The notes: generated by a model not told the origin, from the letters alone. Numbered from the stretch's first letter, positions 1 through 6,187 are shown. The stretch is 9,046 bases of DNA from Streptosporangiaceae bacterium (GCA_030040475.1 JASHTQ010000551.1:1-9046), one strand, 5' to 3'. Made by a program: numbers and translations.

Positions 1-1286
1 GACGGCTCGCCCGGGTCACCGTCCAGCCAGCGGGCCACGTCGTAGTAGTACAGCTGCTTGCTCCACAGCATCCCGGCGAACGCCTGGCGCATCACCATCG
101 CCTCGTCCTCGGTCGCCTCGCGGGGCGTGAGCTCGGTGTAGAACTCGTCGGCCTCGGCCAGCCGGGCCACCATCACCCAGCTGAACTCCGCGCCGAGCGG
201 CGCGCCGGCCGTACCGAGGGCGCTCCCCTCGCCGAGCGCCGCGCCGGCCGTCCCTGGAGCCGGTCCTGCCGCCGCCGCGGCCGCCGTACCGGACGGGCGC
301 AGCCGCAGCCGCAGCTCGGCGGACGCGCCGCCGGCCAGCGTCAGCCGGTACCAGAAGGCGCACTTGGTGCCGGTCTTCGCCGGGTTGACGGTGGCCGCCC
401 CGTCGATCACGTGGTCGTTGATGCCGTCCTTGGGGTAGGGAGTCTCCGGGGCCGCGCCGAACAGCCTGGCCACGTTGGTCTCGTTCTCGCAGAACAGCGC
501 CTCGGGCAGCGCGCCGTCCGGCCCGGCCCCGGCCAGCAGCTCGAGCGCGCCGACGAACGGGTGGTCGACGCTGACCGCCACCGCGCCTGCCGGTGCCGCC
601 TGCGCCGCGGCGAGCGTCGGGCGTTCGGTGTCCTCGCCCCAGGCCCAGGTGTTGCGGAACCACGAGGTCGGCAGCACGTGCAGGGTGTCGGCGTCCGGGC
701 CCGCGTTGGTGACCGAGATCGCCATCAGCAGGTCGTCGGGCCCGGCCTTGGCGTAGCGCACCTCGACGATCCAGTACCTGCCCTCGTCGAACACCCCGGT
801 GTCGGCGAGTTCGTACTCGGGCTGCTGCCGGTTCCGCGCGGCGTTCTGCTCGATCAGGTTCTCGTAGGGAAAGGCGGCCTGCGGGTAGTGGTAGCGCCAG
901 CGGTTCCAGGCGTGGCTCGGGATCGCGTCCAGGTACCACCAGTACTCCTTGACGTCCTCGCCGTGGTTGCCCTGCTCGCCGGTCAGCCCGAAGGCTCGCT
1001 CCTTGAGGATCGGGTCGCGCCCGTTCCACAGCGCCAGGCCCAGGCAGAACCGCTGCTCGACGTCGCAGAACCCGGCCAGGCCGTCCTCGCCCCAGCGGTA
1101 GGCACGGGACCTGGCGTGATCGTGCGGCAGGTAGTCCCACGCCCGCCCGTCCGGGCTGTAGTCCTCGCGTACCGTGCCCCACTGCCGCTCGCTGACGTAG
1201 GGTCCCCACCGGTACCAGTCACCGGCCTGGCGCAGCCCGTCCTCGAGCTTGCCGAATTCCGCCACCCGCTCGCTCTCGGCGCCCAT
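1..1286 (-). CDS. GH63-like glucosidase (MGH1-like family), N-terminal 428 residues; cut by window edge
   Basis: The frame is open from an ATG at 1286 to the left edge, preceded by a good Shine-Dalgarno (AGGGAG, 1291-1296, 4 nt spacing). The start reads MGAESERVAEF, followed by blocks I recognise from large (about 850-900 aa) actinobacterial glucosidase proteins of the GH63/mannosylglycerate-hydrolase-like clan: RWGPYVSERQWGTVREDYSP (residues 26-45), FPHDHARSRAYRWGEDGLAG-like (53-72), LALWNGRDPILKERAFGLTG, NHGEDVKEYWWYLD, WFRNTWAWGED and, at the edge, FAGMLWSKQLYYYD. These proteins are thought to hydrolyse alpha-glucosidic bonds; substrate is unknown here. The visible part is mostly the N-terminal beta-sandwich. 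The catalytic (alpha/alpha)6 barrel and its acidic residues lie off-window, so activity cannot be judged. An Ala/Gly-rich insert with a 13-residue duplication sits near 190-290. It is divergent from the receiver gene, with a 70-bp gap. Confidence 0.85.
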   Translation of the reverse strand, partial: MGAESERVAEFGKLEDGLRQAGDWYRWGPYVSERQWGTVREDYSPDGRAWDYLPHDHARSRAYRWGEDGLAGFCDVEQRFCLGLALWNGRDPILKERAFGLTGEQGNHGEDVKEYWWYLDAIPSHAWNRWRYHYPQAAFPYENLIEQNAARNRQQPEYELADTGVFDEGRYWIVEVRYAKAGPDDLLMAISVTNAGPDADTLHVLPTSWFRNTWAWGEDTERPTLAAAQAAPAGAVAVSVDHPFVGALELLAGAGPDGALPEALFCENETNVARLFGAAPETPYPKDGINDHVIDGAATVNPAKTGTKCAFWYRLTLAGGASAELRLRLRPSGTAAAAAAGPAPGTAGAALGEGSALGTAGAPLGAEFSWVMVARLAEADEFYTELTPREATEDEAMVMRQAFAGMLWSKQLYYYDVARWLDGDPGEP

Positions 1287-1356
1287 CGCACTCCCTCTCC
1301 ATCGGTACACCGCATTATCCTCATACCAGGCAGGCAGATCGCAGGGGAGGCACCGG

Positions 1357-1788
1357 ATGCCGAACTGGTACCGGCAAAGGACCATCGTCCTGCTGGTCGA
1401 GGACAACCCGGGCGATATCGTAATGATCAGGGAAGCCTTTGAACAGTCGCTGACCCCGGTCCAGCTATATGTCGTCAGTAATGGCGAGCAGGCGATCAAG
1501 TTCGTGCGCAGGACAGACCCCGGCGCGCCCCGCCCCAGCCTGATCCTGCTCGATCTCAACCTGCCGATTTACAATGGCCTTGAGGTCCTCGCCGACCTGA
1601 AGGGCGACCCCGAATTCCTGTCCATTCCGATAGTGATGCTGACGACCTCCCGAGCGCAGCGTGATATCGAACAGTGCTATGCCCTGCACGCCAACGCCTA
1701 CATCGTCAAACCTGACGATTTCGACGGCTACGCCGACGTCGTCCAGCAACTCGCCACGTGCTTTCTCGGCCTCATATCGCTGCCTTAA
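1357..1788 (+). CDS. Single-domain response regulator, Rcp1-like receiver protein (143 aa)
   Basis: The whole 143-residue protein is a CheY-like receiver domain with no output domain. Phosphorylation residues are all present: acidic pair E15-D16 in LLVEDNPGD, phospho-acceptor D66 in LILLDLNLPIYNG, switch Thr T96 in VMLTTS, and K118 in AYIVKP. The EDNPGD and LDLNLP wording is typical of the Rcp1 (phytochrome response regulator) group, which signals by protein contact rather than DNA binding. An upstream in-frame ATG at 1249 overlaps the divergent glucosidase and encodes unlike sequence. The ATG at 1357 was chosen because AGGGGAGG (1343-1350) sits 6 nt before it and the receiver fold begins there. 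No histidine kinase is in the window, so the partner is unknown. Codon use is slightly richer in A/T third positions than the neighbours (e.g. tatatgtc, gatatcgta). Confidence 0.9.
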   Translation: MPNWYRQRTIVLLVEDNPGDIVMIREAFEQSLTPVQLYVVSNGEQAIKFVRRTDPGAPRPSLILLDLNLPIYNGLEVLADLKGDPEFLSIPIVMLTTSRAQRDIEQCYALHANAYIVKPDDFDGYADVVQQLATCFLGLISLP

Positions 1789-1790
1789 CC

Positions 1791-1813
1791 GCCGTGGCTG
1801 CCAGGCCAGCGGC
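1791..1813 (+). terminator. Hairpin two bases after the receiver stop codon
   Basis: GCCGTGGC (1791-1798) pairs with GCCAGCGGC (1805-1813) with one bulged base and a 6-nt loop. Its position directly after the TAA (1786-1788) suggests transcript termination or 3'-end protection. There is no U-tract, which is common for actinobacterial terminators but lowers certainty. Confidence 0.4.
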
Positions 1814-1847
1814 GAGTTAGCCGGACTTGGCCGATCAAACCACTCCC

Positions 1848-1891
1848 CGTTCGGGCAAATAAAGGTTTTAAAAAGAATTTAATCCCGAACG
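1848..1891. repeat. 8-bp perfect inverted repeat enclosing a 28-bp AT-rich block
   Basis: CGTTCGGG (1848-1855) and CCCGAACG (1884-1891) are exact reverse complements. The 28 bases between them contain only four G/C (A+T about 86%), in a window that is about 70% G+C. The element lies alone in the gap between the receiver gene and the MFS exporter gene, about 85 bp before the exporter start. It may be a regulatory site, an Lsr2-type AT-rich binding patch or a recombination scar; no clear -35/-10 pair could be assigned inside it. Confidence 0.55.
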
Positions 1892-1944
1892 AGCCGTGGT
1901 GCGCGTGCCGGGAACAGGCCCGGCCACGGGTGCAGGCTCACCGG

Positions 1945-1954
1945 GCCGATCGGC
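1945..1954. promoter_or_regulatory. 10-bp palindrome upstream of the MFS gene (possible operator)
   Basis: GCCGATCGGC is a perfect palindrome ending 21 bp before the exporter start codon, a usual place for a repressor site. A related half, GGCCGATC, also occurs near 1829-1836. Short GC-rich palindromes are common by chance in this base composition, so this is weak. Confidence 0.2.
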
Positions 1955-1975
1955 GCGGCGTGCGATGATGGAGGC

Positions 1976-3190
1976 GTGGCTGCCTATGCCGCCGCGTTGC
2001 GGGGGCCATTCCTGCGTTACTGGCTGTCGGGTTTCGCGGCCAACTTCGGCGACGGCGTCCGGCTGGCGGCTCTCCCGCTGCTGGCGGCCCAGCTCACCCG
2101 CTCGCCCGCGGCCGTCGCGGCCGTGACGGCGGTGCAGAGCCTGCCGTGGCTGATCGGCGCGTGGCTGGGAGTCATCGTCGACCGGACCGACCGGCGGCGG
2201 GTCATGATGGCCGTGGATACCGTGCGGGCGGTCATCATAACGGCGCTGGCCGCGGCGATCCTCGTGCACGCGGACGGGCTGGCGCTGATCTACCTCACGG
2301 CTTTCACCACCGGTGTCGGCTCGGCGCTGCGCAACACCGCGGCCGCGACCTGCGTGCCCAGGCTCGTGGACCCCGCCGACCTGGACCGGGCCAACGGCCG
2401 GGTGATCGCCGGGCAGATCGTCGGCAACGAGCTGGCCGGGCCCGCGGCCGGCGGCTGGCTGTTCGGCGTGGCCGCGGTCCTGCCGTTCGCGGTGAACGCC
2501 GGGGCGCTCGGGATCGCCGTGCTGCTGCTGCTCACCCTGCCCAGCGTGTTCCAGCCTGCGCAGCCGACGGCTCCGGGCAGGAAGAACGCGCCGGTGCGCC
2601 GCGACCTCGCGGAGGGCCTATCGTGGCTGCGACGCCACTCGGATATCAGGGACCTCACGGTCGCTTCGGGCGTCATCGCCGCGATGGACGCCGCCTGGTT
2701 CGCGGTGCTCGTCCTGTACGTCACCCAGGTCCTGCGCCAGAAGCCCGGCGCTTACGGCGCGCTGCTCGCGATCGGAGCTCTCGGCGGGATCGCGGCAGGC
2801 GCGAGCGGGTCCCGCCTCATCCGGGGAATGGGAGCGTGGCGATCGCTGCTGTTTTCCGGGCTGGTCATGGCCGCCAGCCAGCTCGTCCTCGGGCTCACCT
2901 CCGACGTGATCATCGCCGCCGCGATGCTCGCCGCAAGCAGCGCCGCATTCGCCCTGTTCAACATCGTCGCGGTCACGATGCGCCAGCGCCGGGTACCCGA
3001 CGGCCTGCTGGGCAGGGTCAGCAGCCTGTACGGCTCCGTCGCGGGCGGCGCGGAGGCACTGGGCGCACTGGCCGGCGGCGGGATCGCGGCCGCGGCCGGA
3101 ATCCGCGCGACCATGGTCGCCGGCGCCGCGCCCATCGCCGGCGTCGTCATCTGGGCCTGGTGGCGGCACCGGCGGCCGGATGCGTCCTAG
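1976..3190 (+). CDS. MFS exporter, DHA3/EntS-like (404 aa)
   Basis: A full-length major facilitator protein with about 12 hydrophobic segments. Family marks: PFLRYWLSGFAANFGDGV at the start of helix 1; the loop 2-3 motif A as GAWLGVIVDRTDRRR (61-75, with D69, R70 and the Arg run); VPRLVDPADLDRANGR (128-142) followed by GNELAGPAAGGWLF, characteristic of the DHA3/enterobactin-exporter-like branch; and a central cytoplasmic loop around 195-215. These transporters expel drugs, siderophores or metabolites using the proton gradient; the substrate here is unknown. The GTG at 1976 is the first possible start in this frame. GGAGG (1970-1974) lies only 1 nt before it, too close for normal Shine-Dalgarno use, so initiation may be leaderless. 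The gene faces the methyltransferase gene tail-to-tail. Confidence 0.85.
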   Translation: MAAYAAALRGPFLRYWLSGFAANFGDGVRLAALPLLAAQLTRSPAAVAAVTAVQSLPWLIGAWLGVIVDRTDRRRVMMAVDTVRAVIITALAAAILVHADGLALIYLTAFTTGVGSALRNTAAATCVPRLVDPADLDRANGRVIAGQIVGNELAGPAAGGWLFGVAAVLPFAVNAGALGIAVLLLLTLPSVFQPAQPTAPGRKNAPVRRDLAEGLSWLRRHSDIRDLTVASGVIAAMDAAWFAVLVLYVTQVLRQKPGAYGALLAIGALGGIAAGASGSRLIRGMGAWRSLLFSGLVMAASQLVLGLTSDVIIAAAMLAASSAAFALFNIVAVTMRQRRVPDGLLGRVSSLYGSVAGGAEALGALAGGGIAAAAGIRATMVAGAAPIAGVVIWAWWRHRRPDAS

Positions 3191-3191
3191 G

Positions 3192-3205
3192 GACGGCATG
3201 CCGTC
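3192..3205. terminator. 14-bp perfect palindrome filling the convergent gap
   Basis: GACGGCATGCCGTC is perfectly self-complementary and occupies nearly all 15 bp between the stop codons of the convergent MFS (ends 3190) and methyltransferase (ends 3206) genes. As RNA it can form a 5-bp stem with a 4-nt loop from either strand, so it could act as a small bidirectional terminator or processing barrier. No U-tract is present. Confidence 0.35.
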
Positions 3206-4000
3206 TCACGTCGTGGCCGACGGTCGGCAGGCTGGCCGGGCCGCGCGCAGGACCAGAAGGTCGAGCCAGTTGACTCTGGGTTCCTGACTGGGTGCCTGCT
3301 CGGCGTCGCGCACGGCGCGGCGGAGTCGTTCTTTGCCGCGGAGGAATTCCTCGTCGGTCAGGCTGCGCATCGTGGTGTCGGCGCGGCGGAAGGTGTCCGC
3401 CTGGGCGAGGAACTCGGCGAGGCTGGCCGGGTAGGTCTCGGGAATCCGGTCAAGGGCGTCCCGGCTGAACCCGGCGGCCGCGAACGCCTGGCAGGTCTGC
3501 TCGACGGAGGGGAAGGTATCGGCCGTCCGCGCGGTCTCGGGGAACCAGCGGACGAGCTCGATCCGGTCGTCGGCCTTGCCGAATCCCTGGCGGATAAGCA
3601 CCGGAGCGCCCGGGCGCAGAACGCGGCCGATTTCCCGCGCGGCGGCTTCCAGGTCGGGGATGTGGTGGATCACCAGGGACAGCCAGGCGCCGTCCGCCGC
3701 GCCGTCCGGGAGCGGGAGCGCGCTGGCGTGTCCCTCAAGTACCTGGATGCCAGGGCGGCGCGGGATGCGGGCCCGCATCGCCGCCGACGGCTCGACCGCG
3801 ACGACGCTGAGACCGAACCAGTCGCTGAGGGCGGCGGCGAACTGGCCGGTCCCCGCGCCCACGTCGGCCACGGTCATCCCGGGCGACGGGCTGAGGTGGC
3901 GTCGTATCGCGTCACGCCATTCGCCGAGCCCGTCGCGCGGAACCTCACGAACCGCCTGGTAGGCAGCCGCGGTCTGGTCGTCGTAGCTGATCCTGGCCAT
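3206..4000 (-). CDS. Class I SAM-dependent methyltransferase (264 aa), third gene of the RHH/Doc-ClpN set
   Basis: A Rossmann-fold methyltransferase of the Methyltransf_11/UbiE-like type. SAM-binding motif I is TVADVGAGTGQF (43-54). The acidic residue at the end of strand 2 is E70 in VVAVEPS, the adenine-side region is EGHASALPLPDG (89-100), and motif IV/post-IV is LVIHHIPDLE (109-118), followed by IGRVLRPGAP. The C-terminal 100 residues are charged and probably form the substrate cap; they give no clue to substrate (small molecule more likely than DNA or rRNA). The ATG at 4000 has GGGAGG at 4007-4012, 7 nt upstream. It begins 24 bp after the stop of the Doc/Clp-N gene on the same strand with no hairpin between, so co-transcription is likely. 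Confidence 0.85.
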   Translation of the reverse strand: MARISYDDQTAAAYQAVREVPRDGLGEWRDAIRRHLSPSPGMTVADVGAGTGQFAAALSDWFGLSVVAVEPSAAMRARIPRRPGIQVLEGHASALPLPDGAADGAWLSLVIHHIPDLEAAAREIGRVLRPGAPVLIRQGFGKADDRIELVRWFPETARTADTFPSVEQTCQAFAAAGFSRDALDRIPETYPASLAEFLAQADTFRRADTTMRSLTDEEFLRGKERLRRAVRDAEQAPSQEPRVNWLDLLVLRAARPACRPSATT

Positions 4001-4024
4001 GCCGTGCCTCCCGATCGGCGGCGC

Positions 4025-4975
4025 TCACACGCCCTTGCGGGTTTGCGCCCGCAGCGCCGCTACGGTGTCGCGGACCCGGCTCTCGGTAGCGCCGAGCCCG
4101 GCGAGCGTCCGGGACGCGGGCCCGTCGTCGTGGTACTGGGCGAGCAGGAGGTGCGCGGTGCAGATGTCCGTGGTGCCGTGCGCGAGCGCCTCGGGCAGCG
4201 CGGAGCTCAGGACCTTCTGGCCGCGCGGCCGACTGAACCGGACGGGGCCGTGAGTCCTTCCCAGGCCGTGGCCGATGCTTTCCTCTAGCTGCCGGCGCAG
4301 TGCCTCCCGGCTGACCTCCAGCCTGTCCAGCGCGGAGATCCCGGTCCCCGCTCCGACGCGGATCAGGCCGAGCAGCAGGTGCTCGGGATCGACGCTGTCG
4401 TGGCCGAGCCGCCTGGCCTCCTGACGGGCCATGAAGACGGCAGTGGCGGCGTGGTCGCTGAACCGCGCCAGCATCCGGCCATCGACGGACAGGCCGGCAT
4501 CGCCGCGCGCGCGCCGGGCGTGGCCGTGAAGCGGGAGTCGCGCGAGGCTCTTCTTATTCCTGATGTGCGGCATCCTGATGCCGCTCGCAGCCGGCCCGGA
4601 CAGCCTGGCCGCCAGCCACCCGGCCATGTCGTCAGGCTCGATGCGCCCCGATGCCAGGCACTGGATGACGATGGCGGCGACCTGCGGCGGGTCCAGGTCG
4701 GCCTGCCAGCCGTTGACGGCGAGGAACTGCAGCCCGACCGCGGCCGCTACCCGCTCCCGGTGTTCGGGAAACGGGGGGTGCTGCAGAAGTCCGCTCATCA
4801 GGTGCGCGCAGGCCGCGGCCGCGGTGAACCTGTCGGGGAGGGAAGGCGGCACCGGGGCTTCGGCCAGGGCCGTCTCGGCGGCCTGCGGGTCTACCTGTTC
4901 GAGCGCGGCACCCGTTGCCAGGCCGAGTACCCGTCCTCCGATCACGACAAGATCGGCGACATCCAGCGCGGTCAC
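4025..4975 (-). CDS. Degenerate Doc/Fic-like domain fused to a double Clp-N domain (316 aa)
   Basis: Two parts are visible. Residues 1-126 resemble Doc toxins: ALEQVDPQAAETALAEAP, a helix FTAAAACAHLMSGLLQ, then FLAVNGWQ (84-91) and IVIQCLASGRIEPDDMAGWL (102-121), which match Doc's FLxxNG and final AsGeI...WL helices. The Fic motif (HPFxxGNxR) is here PPFPEHRER (67-75): Phe and the last Arg remain but His, Gly and Asn are gone, so AMP- or phosphate-transfer activity is unlikely. After a basic linker (about 130-165), residues 168-312 form two Clp-N repeats: RFSDHAATAVFMARQEARRL...PEHLLLGLI and RFSRPRGQKVLSSALPEAL...TAHLLLAQ, as in ClpC/ClpA N-domains. No AAA+ module follows. The GTG start overlaps the RHH stop as GTGA, and GGGGCG lies just upstream, so translation is probably coupled. 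The Clp-N assignment is strong, the Doc one moderate. Confidence 0.75.
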   Translation of the reverse strand: MTALDVADLVVIGGRVLGLATGAALEQVDPQAAETALAEAPVPPSLPDRFTAAAACAHLMSGLLQHPPFPEHRERVAAAVGLQFLAVNGWQADLDPPQVAAIVIQCLASGRIEPDDMAGWLAARLSGPAASGIRMPHIRNKKSLARLPLHGHARRARGDAGLSVDGRMLARFSDHAATAVFMARQEARRLGHDSVDPEHLLLGLIRVGAGTGISALDRLEVSREALRRQLEESIGHGLGRTHGPVRFSRPRGQKVLSSALPEALAHGTTDICTAHLLLAQYHDDGPASRTLAGLGATESRVRDTVAALRAQTRKGV

Positions 4976-5226
4976 GGCTCATCGCCCCGCAACAGCTCGA
5001 GCAGGCGCTGGTGGCGGGCCAGGCTGTCCTCCAGCAGCCTGCGGAACCGCTTGTCCTTGCGCCGGGCCTCCACCAGAGCAACGATCGCCTCGCGAGCAAC
5101 GTCCGACACCGAACGTCCTTCCACCTCCGCGATGCCCGCCAGCCGTTCGGCCAGCTCCGGATCGAGCCGCAGCACCATGTTCTTCGTCGGGCCGCCGCCG
5201 CTGCCTCGTGCCGTCTTCTCTGCCAT
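4972..5226 (-). CDS. Ribbon-helix-helix (CopG/Arc-type) small protein, likely antitoxin/autorepressor (84 aa)
   Basis: After a flexible Gly/Lys-rich start, the sequence shows a ribbon-helix-helix fold: beta strand NMVLRL (16-21), helix A PELAERLAGIAEVEG (23-37), a turn, and helix B SVSDVAREAIVALVEARR (39-56). A third charged helix, RFRRLLEDSLARHQRLLELL (60-79), is well placed to bind a partner. RHH proteins bind DNA as dimers through the ribbon and often act as antitoxins and autorepressors. Its stop codon overlaps the start of the Doc-like/Clp-N gene by 4 bp (GTGA), the usual antitoxin-then-toxin order. There is no Shine-Dalgarno before the ATG at 5226 (upstream bases TTTAGATCACG), while a promoter-like pair ends about 10 bp upstream, so the mRNA may be leaderless. 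Confidence 0.8.
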   Translation of the reverse strand: MAEKTARGSGGGPTKNMVLRLDPELAERLAGIAEVEGRSVSDVAREAIVALVEARRKDKRFRRLLEDSLARHQRLLELLRGDEP

Positions 5227-5230
5227 CGTG

Positions 5231-5258
5231 ATCTAAAGATAGCTAGATATCAGTAGAT
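5231..5258. promoter_or_regulatory. AGAT/TAGAT repeats across the promoter (possible RHH operator)
   Basis: On the plus strand AGAT occurs at 5237, 5245 and 5255. TAGAT at 5244-5248 recurs at 5254-5258 (10-bp step, about one helical turn) and is inverted as ATCTA at 5231-5235. Short repeated half-sites spaced by about one turn and covering the -10 are what RHH autorepressors usually bind. The link to this RHH protein is inference. Confidence 0.4.
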
Positions 5259-5264
5259 GGGCAA
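5236..5264 (-). promoter_or_regulatory. Candidate promoter of the RHH/Doc-ClpN/methyltransferase set
   Basis: Reading the minus strand, TTGCCC (5264-5259) is followed by 17 bases and then TATCTT (5241-5236), a good housekeeping-type -35/-10 arrangement. Transcription would start near 5229-5228, only 2-3 nt before the ATG at 5226, which fits the missing Shine-Dalgarno and implies a leaderless transcript. The patch is clearly richer in A/T than its surroundings. Confidence 0.5.
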
Positions 5265-5367
5265 GGCATGCTGGCCCAGCGCCCGTCTCGACTGGGCTTC
5301 GAAGGGCATCGCCGCCACGGATCGCAGCGAGGAAACACGGACGCGCTGAGTTTTCCGCCCGCCGATC

Positions 5368-5383
5368 GTCTGGATACTCAGAC
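5368..5383. promoter_or_regulatory. Inverted repeat upstream of the DUF899 gene
   Basis: GTCTG (5368-5372) and CAGAC (5379-5383) flank the 6-bp spacer GATACT, 36 bp before the ATG of the DUF899 gene. It could be an operator or part of the promoter; the rest of the 193-bp divergent gap (5265-5367) shows nothing I can assign. Short arms keep confidence low. Confidence 0.25.
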
Positions 5384-5419
5384 CGACAGCATCCGGACGG
5401 ACAGCGCGCGGAGGCGATC

Positions 5420-6187
5420 ATGAGCGATGAGTCGTGGAACGAGCGGGGACCAGTAGCCGAGAGCGTCGCGGCGATGCCCGAGGTGACCGACCGGGCCACC
5501 TGGCAGGCGCAGCTCGACGAGCTTTTGGTGCGGGAGAAGGCGCACACCCGGGAAGGTGACGCGATCGCCGTGGCCCGGCGGCGGCTTCCCATGGTCGAGG
5601 TCGATCCCTCGATCCCGGTGACCGGTGAGCATGGCCAGGTCCCGCTGGCAGAGGTGTTCGAGGGCCGCCGCCAGCTGATCGTCTACTACCACATGTGGCA
5701 TGCCGGCAAGCCGGCGCAGGACCAGTGCTCCGGGTGCACGTTCTGCAACGGACAGGTCAGCGACCTGTCCTACCTGCACTCGCGTGACGTCACGTTCGCC
5801 ACCTTCTCCGAGGGACCGTATGCGGAGAGTGCCCGCTATCGCGAGTTCATGGGGTATCCCATGCCCTGGTACTCAGTTGAGCCCTCCAGGGATGCGCTGG
5901 TCGCCGGGCGCTGGTTCGGCATGATCGTCTGCTACCTGCATGACGGCGAGAGAGTGTTCGAGACCTACTGGGCCACCGGCCGGGCCACCGAGGCAATGGG
6001 GTCTGTGTACGGCCTGCTCGACATGACCGTGTACGGCCGTCAGGAGACCTTCGAGGATTCCCCGCCCGGCTGGCCTCGGTTCTGGCGGAACACCGGCGAG
6101 CAGTGGCGCATCAACGGGCGCCCCACTCCGCAGTGGAAGCGGCTCGCGGCCGGGCACTCGGACGACCTCGGCGTCAGCGGTTCCTGA
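5420..6187 (+). CDS. DUF899 family thioredoxin-like protein (255 aa)
   Basis: The protein matches the DUF899 family, a thioredoxin-like group common in actinobacteria and often annotated only as DUF899 domain-containing. Recognised blocks: TWQAQLDELLVREKAHTREG (27-46) with ARRRLPMVEV; GRRQLIVYYHMWHAG (82-96); the Cys-rich CSGCTFCNGQVSDLSYLHSR (C103, C106, C109; 103-122), where thioredoxins hold their active site; a TFATFSEGPY strand; and the late block TYWATGRATEAMGSVYGLLD (182-201). It is near the usual family length, so complete. Reaction and substrate are unknown; a redox or peroxide-related role is inferred from the fold only. The ATG at 5420 has GGAGG at 5410-5414. The gene is divergent from the RHH gene and convergent with the methyltransferase ending at 6209. 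Confidence 0.85.
   Translation: MSDESWNERGPVAESVAAMPEVTDRATWQAQLDELLVREKAHTREGDAIAVARRRLPMVEVDPSIPVTGEHGQVPLAEVFEGRRQLIVYYHMWHAGKPAQDQCSGCTFCNGQVSDLSYLHSRDVTFATFSEGPYAESARYREFMGYPMPWYSVEPSRDALVAGRWFGMIVCYLHDGERVFETYWATGRATEAMGSVYGLLDMTVYGRQETFEDSPPGWPRFWRNTGEQWRINGRPTPQWKRLAAGHSDDLGVSGS

Noticed and set aside
16..1209. Long minus-strand open frame rich in Arg/Gly (397 codons)
   Set aside because: It is a GC-bias shadow; another minus-strand frame in the same place encodes the recognisable GH63-like protein.
411..1442. Long plus-strand open frame (343 codons)
   Set aside because: Antisense shadow of the glucosidase that also runs into the receiver gene; its sequence resembles no family.
2146..3273. 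Plus-strand Arg-rich open frame inside the MFS gene
   Set aside because: Shifted-frame shadow; no hydrophobic pattern or ribosome site, whereas the overlapping frame gives a clear MFS protein.
4025..4975. Active AMP- or phosphate-transferring Fic/Doc toxin
   Set aside because: The motif has lost His, Gly and Asn, so only the fold similarity is claimed.
5331..5356. GGAAA ... TTTTCC pair in the divergent gap, possible ECF-sigma promoter or repeat
   Set aside because: Arms are only 5 bp and no -10 element sits at a suitable distance.
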